Positions 61,801 to 64,000 of a DNA stretch of 64,000 nt are shown here, piece after piece. The DNA lies in NCBI GenBank assembly GCA_000349905.1, contig KB722754.1, forward strand, positions 353,883-417,882, written 5' to 3'. Made by a program: the position numbers and the translations under genes. Position 1 is the first letter of the stretch; each line of letters begins with the position of its first letter. The notes beneath the pieces are model-generated. The model saw nothing but the letters and a program-made list of their open reading frames with translations. It was not told the origin of the DNA and made no database searches. This DNA comes from Volvariella volvacea V23 (lineage: Eukaryota > Basidiomycota > Agaricomycetes > Agaricales > Pluteaceae).

Positions 61801-62319
61801 AAACAGACGGTGACGATACACCTCTGGGGGCAGGTGCGATAGTAGGTGACGTAGCTGGTGATATAAGGGCCTTCTGAGACGCTGTCCGATGGCTCGTATA
61901 GGCAACTGCAGCGGGCTCAGAATAGAGGGAAGACTGAGAGGAGAGCAGAGGAGTGCTCTCGGATATCGGTCCTGACGCAGGCTCTGCGATGGGTTCATTC
62001 CTTTTCCTTCGAGATATGCCTGGTAACACGCCTGAAAGCACGCCGAGATCGCTTTCCCTTGCATTTGAAGACCGGAAAGTAGCATCCCGCCCCGAGATTT
62101 TCGATCGAGTTGAAGGAGGCTTTGACAAGCCAAAGCCTGATCGGCAAGACCTCTCAGGTAAAAAGGACATCCAGAGATTCCCAACACCAGATGTAGGCTC
62201 TTCTTTTGCCGGATCCGTGCTGAATCAATAGAGCGACTAAGTCTTATGAAGAAATTGTAGAGTGAATTTCATACACACCGCTCAGAAGCGATAGATGGAA
62301 TTCGCCAAGTGTCTAGCAT
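58899..62319 (-). CDS. Reverse transcriptase/RNase H-like protein, copy B
   Basis: Paralogue of the gene at 54607-57989; 1,103 residues. Three exons: 62319-62279, 62219-60206 and 60155-58899. The first exon (MLDTWRIPSIASER) has the same 41-nt length and splice phase as copy A, and the second intron falls at the same codon. Domain order is the same: Ser/Pro/Arg-rich N terminus with SSESEDTE, gag-like block (NPIKGNEAIWLAICKEICELEAVG), RT with KQRMCIDYSRP, motif A LDIAKFHRRTP at ~695, motif B CPFGARPSEGNSGEIAAFV and motif C KWCDDFVIF at ~767. RNase H-like segment: ASCKDGIGII, VQCDNQAFIEAFEKGRHRD. By eye about two residues in three match copy A in the RT-RNase H half, less in the N terminus. The reading frame is fully open. 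The C terminus has an extra Arg/Ser-rich tail missing from copy A. Confidence 0.85.
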
Positions 62320-62412
62320 TTCGAGAATAAGCAACGAGAGGCGATGAACTGAATTAGACAACGACAGATTGAAGGAATATCCTGCGAAAGGTCAATAGTA
62401 CGAGTAATCCTC

Positions 62413-62418
62413 TTTATA
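62413..62418 (-). promoter_or_regulatory. TATA box, RT copy B
   Basis: TATAAA on the minus strand, 94-99 bp before the ATG at 62319. The spacing and flanks are similar to copy A. Confidence 0.55.
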
Positions 62419-62703
62419 ACCCGATTTCCATCATTAGACTGCGACAACTTGCAGGATGACTTAACGCCCAGTTTACTGACTGCGGGAGTTCTGTGCAGCG
62501 CAAGGAGACTTCATAGTTAAGCGTTGTACATAATCACGACAAATGACAAGAGCAGAGAGCTCTAGAATCTAGTGAATGATGCGTTTGAATACTCGCAGTA
62601 ATTCAAGTTCGGTGTACATGCTTAGCAAGTCGCGTGACACGTGTGACAATGTCGCGTAAAGTTTATCTACTCTCGCTGGTATCCCATTTCCTCCTCTTGC
62701 ACT
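62419..62703. other. Intergenic, RT copy B / helicase divergent promoters
   Basis: Contains ACTGACTGC sequence shared with the copy A upstream region. No gene is seen; the CT-rich stretch before 62704 is the helicase leader. Confidence 0.4.
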
Positions 62704-64000
62704 ATGGGCACATCTACCGCAATAAAGCGCAAGCATGCGCACCGGTCATCTGTCCAGTATAAAAAACAGAAAACCCATCACAGCAGGAGTGGTCGCACAC
62801 TCAACATTAACGAGCTACCTTGGAAGCCGTCCAAAAGACCAGAGGTTTCTGGAATTGACGGAGACGAGGGTATTTTAGAGCTAGAGGAAGTTGATGGAGT
62901 CGAAGTGGTTTATGATGAAGGTGCAGGAGGGCGGATTGTGAAGTTTAATGTTCGTGAGTTCTTGTGGATGGACTTCATAGCGTGCCTTGAGTACCCAGAT
63001 ATCGACGGTCGCGAATTGGGACTCTCTCCAACACGTCTTTAGAAGTCTTTGAGCCCCGATATGCATTGATTTAGCCATTAGATGTTGGAAAATGCCAATG
63101 CCAAAGCATTAGAGAAGCATAGGGGGCAAAACAATCCACCCGAAGTGGATGAAGAGGGCGCTCAAGCAGAGGACGGCGAAAGGGCCGGGGCACAACCACA
63201 ATACGAGCCTTTTGACCAAGAGCTCCTACCGAGCTGGCGAAAATTCTCGTTGCACCCACAGCTCCTTCGCGGATTGCATCGGAAACAGTTCGACGCACCC
63301 ACACCCATTCAAGCTGCATCACTACCCCATGCGCTATCAGGGAAGGACGTCATCGGAGTTGCTCAGACGGTGAGATGAGGATCACGTATGAAGCCCGATA
63401 TGATTGCTGACGCAAGGACACCCCACAGGGTTCTGGTAAAACGCTGGCATATGGATTACCCATTCTCCACCATCTACTTTCCCAGCCCCCCGTTCCGTCC
63501 AAATCTAAACGTCCTGTCAAAGCTTTAGTCCTTGCTCCGACACGGGAACTTGCGCTGCAAGTCTCTTCACATTTGAACGCTTACCTCACGCCCATCCCAT
63601 ACCCAAAGGCAAGCGAGTCAGAAGGAGGAACAGAAAAACGGCCTTCACAATCACAACCAACGAAGAAGCCACCCCCACATGTGAGCTGCGCTGCCATCGT
63701 TGGTGGCATGTCGAGTCAGAAGCAGAGGAGAATATTAGATCGGGGTGTGGATGTCTTGGTTGCTACTCCTGGTCGGTTATGGGATATTATGGAAGAGGTA
63801 TTTTGCAATAAAGCTTCCTTGTGCGATTCTAATACACGCCTTGCATTTCTGACTATGGCAGGATGACGACTTAGCGAAGCAAATTAAACATTTGCGTTTC
63901 CTAGTATTGGACGAAGCAGACCGAATGATTGAAGCAGGTCATTTCGCAGAGTTAGAAAATATACTTCGACTAACATTACGCGAAAACGAGTATGCGCCCC
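62704..64000 (+). CDS. MAK5: DEAD-box RNA helicase, Mak5/DDX24 type (partial)
   Basis: Nucleolar ATP-dependent RNA helicase for 60S ribosomal subunit assembly. Visible exons: 62704-62949, 63082-63369, 63429-63797 and 63862 to the right edge; ~347 codons in frame, open at the window end. The N terminus is basic ([16 protein letters not shown]) with [14 protein letters not shown], then [14 protein letters not shown]. The core begins [26 protein letters not shown] (Q motif), then AQTGSGKT (motif I, split by the 63370-63428 intron), APTREL (Ia), an insert before [32 protein letters not shown] (Ib) and VLDEADRM (II). The insert between Ia and the GG motif and the text around it are typical of Mak5. 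Motif III and the second RecA domain lie beyond the window. Confidence 0.92.

Noticed and set aside
54416..62703. LTR retrotransposon with terminal repeats around the RT genes
   Set aside because: Similarity between upstream regions is gene-to-gene paralogy, not repeats at both ends of one element. No primer-binding site or integrase was seen.
1..64000. CRISPR arrays, bacterial operons, phage or plasmid origins
   Set aside because: The window is eukaryotic with spliceosomal introns throughout. No regularly spaced repeats or prokaryotic signals were seen.

Overview
The window looks like nuclear chromosomal DNA of a mushroom-forming basidiomycete (Agaricomycetes). Genes are close together and cut by many short introns, mostly 45-95 bp with GT-AG ends and CTRAY-like branch points. 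Long Ser/Pro/Thr-rich regulatory proteins, a basidiomycete-type sesquiterpene synthase and an introned reverse-transcriptase family also point there. Gene models below were assembled by hand: an intron was accepted only where the splice sites kept the frame and joined recognisable protein.

Layout, left to right. 1.3-7.2 kb (minus): a 1,872-residue scaffold with a split PH domain. 7.2-11 kb: mostly non-coding, with weak ORFs. 11.1-12.2 kb (plus): protein-L-isoaspartate methyltransferase copy 1. 13.0-16.4 kb (plus): PI4P 5-kinase (Mss4 type). 17.9-18.7 kb (minus): a small multi-exon membrane protein. 19.2-24.1 kb (minus): condensin subunit 1. 24.4-26.2 kb (minus): an MFSD5-like transporter. 26.4-27.4 kb (minus): methyltransferase copy 2. 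27.9-30.6 kb (plus): a three-RRM SR-like protein (Gbp2/Hrb1 type). 34.7-38.0 kb (plus): trehalose-6-phosphate phosphatase, with gene-poor DNA on both sides. 40.7-41.9 kb (plus): a protein of unknown function. 42.7-44.9 kb: a head-to-head pair of mitochondrial genes (Mix17-type CHCH protein and mitoribosomal mL45/Mba1). 46.3-47.5 kb (minus): a sesquiterpene synthase whose start is out of frame. 49.1-52.5 kb (plus): an MFS transporter with a very long central loop. 53.7-54.4 kb (plus): a small Cys-rich, probably GPI-anchored protein. 54.6-58.0 and 58.9-62.3 kb (minus): two tandem, diverged, intact genes for a reverse transcriptase/RNase H-like protein. 62.7 kb to the right edge (plus): a Mak5/DDX24 DEAD-box helicase, cut by the window end.

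Most genes are housekeeping functions: lipid signalling, chromosome condensation, mRNA export, trehalose metabolism, mitochondrial translation, ribosome biogenesis and protein repair. They do not form one pathway. The accessory content lies at 45-62 kb: terpene synthase, secreted protein and RT pair. The most unusual feature is the RT pair. Both copies keep one three-exon structure, a TATA promoter and the RT catalytic aspartates. Both lack two RNase H acidic residues, and no integrase, recombinase or terminal repeat is visible. This fits a host-retained RT-derived gene that duplicated in tandem, though decayed or non-autonomous elements remain possible.
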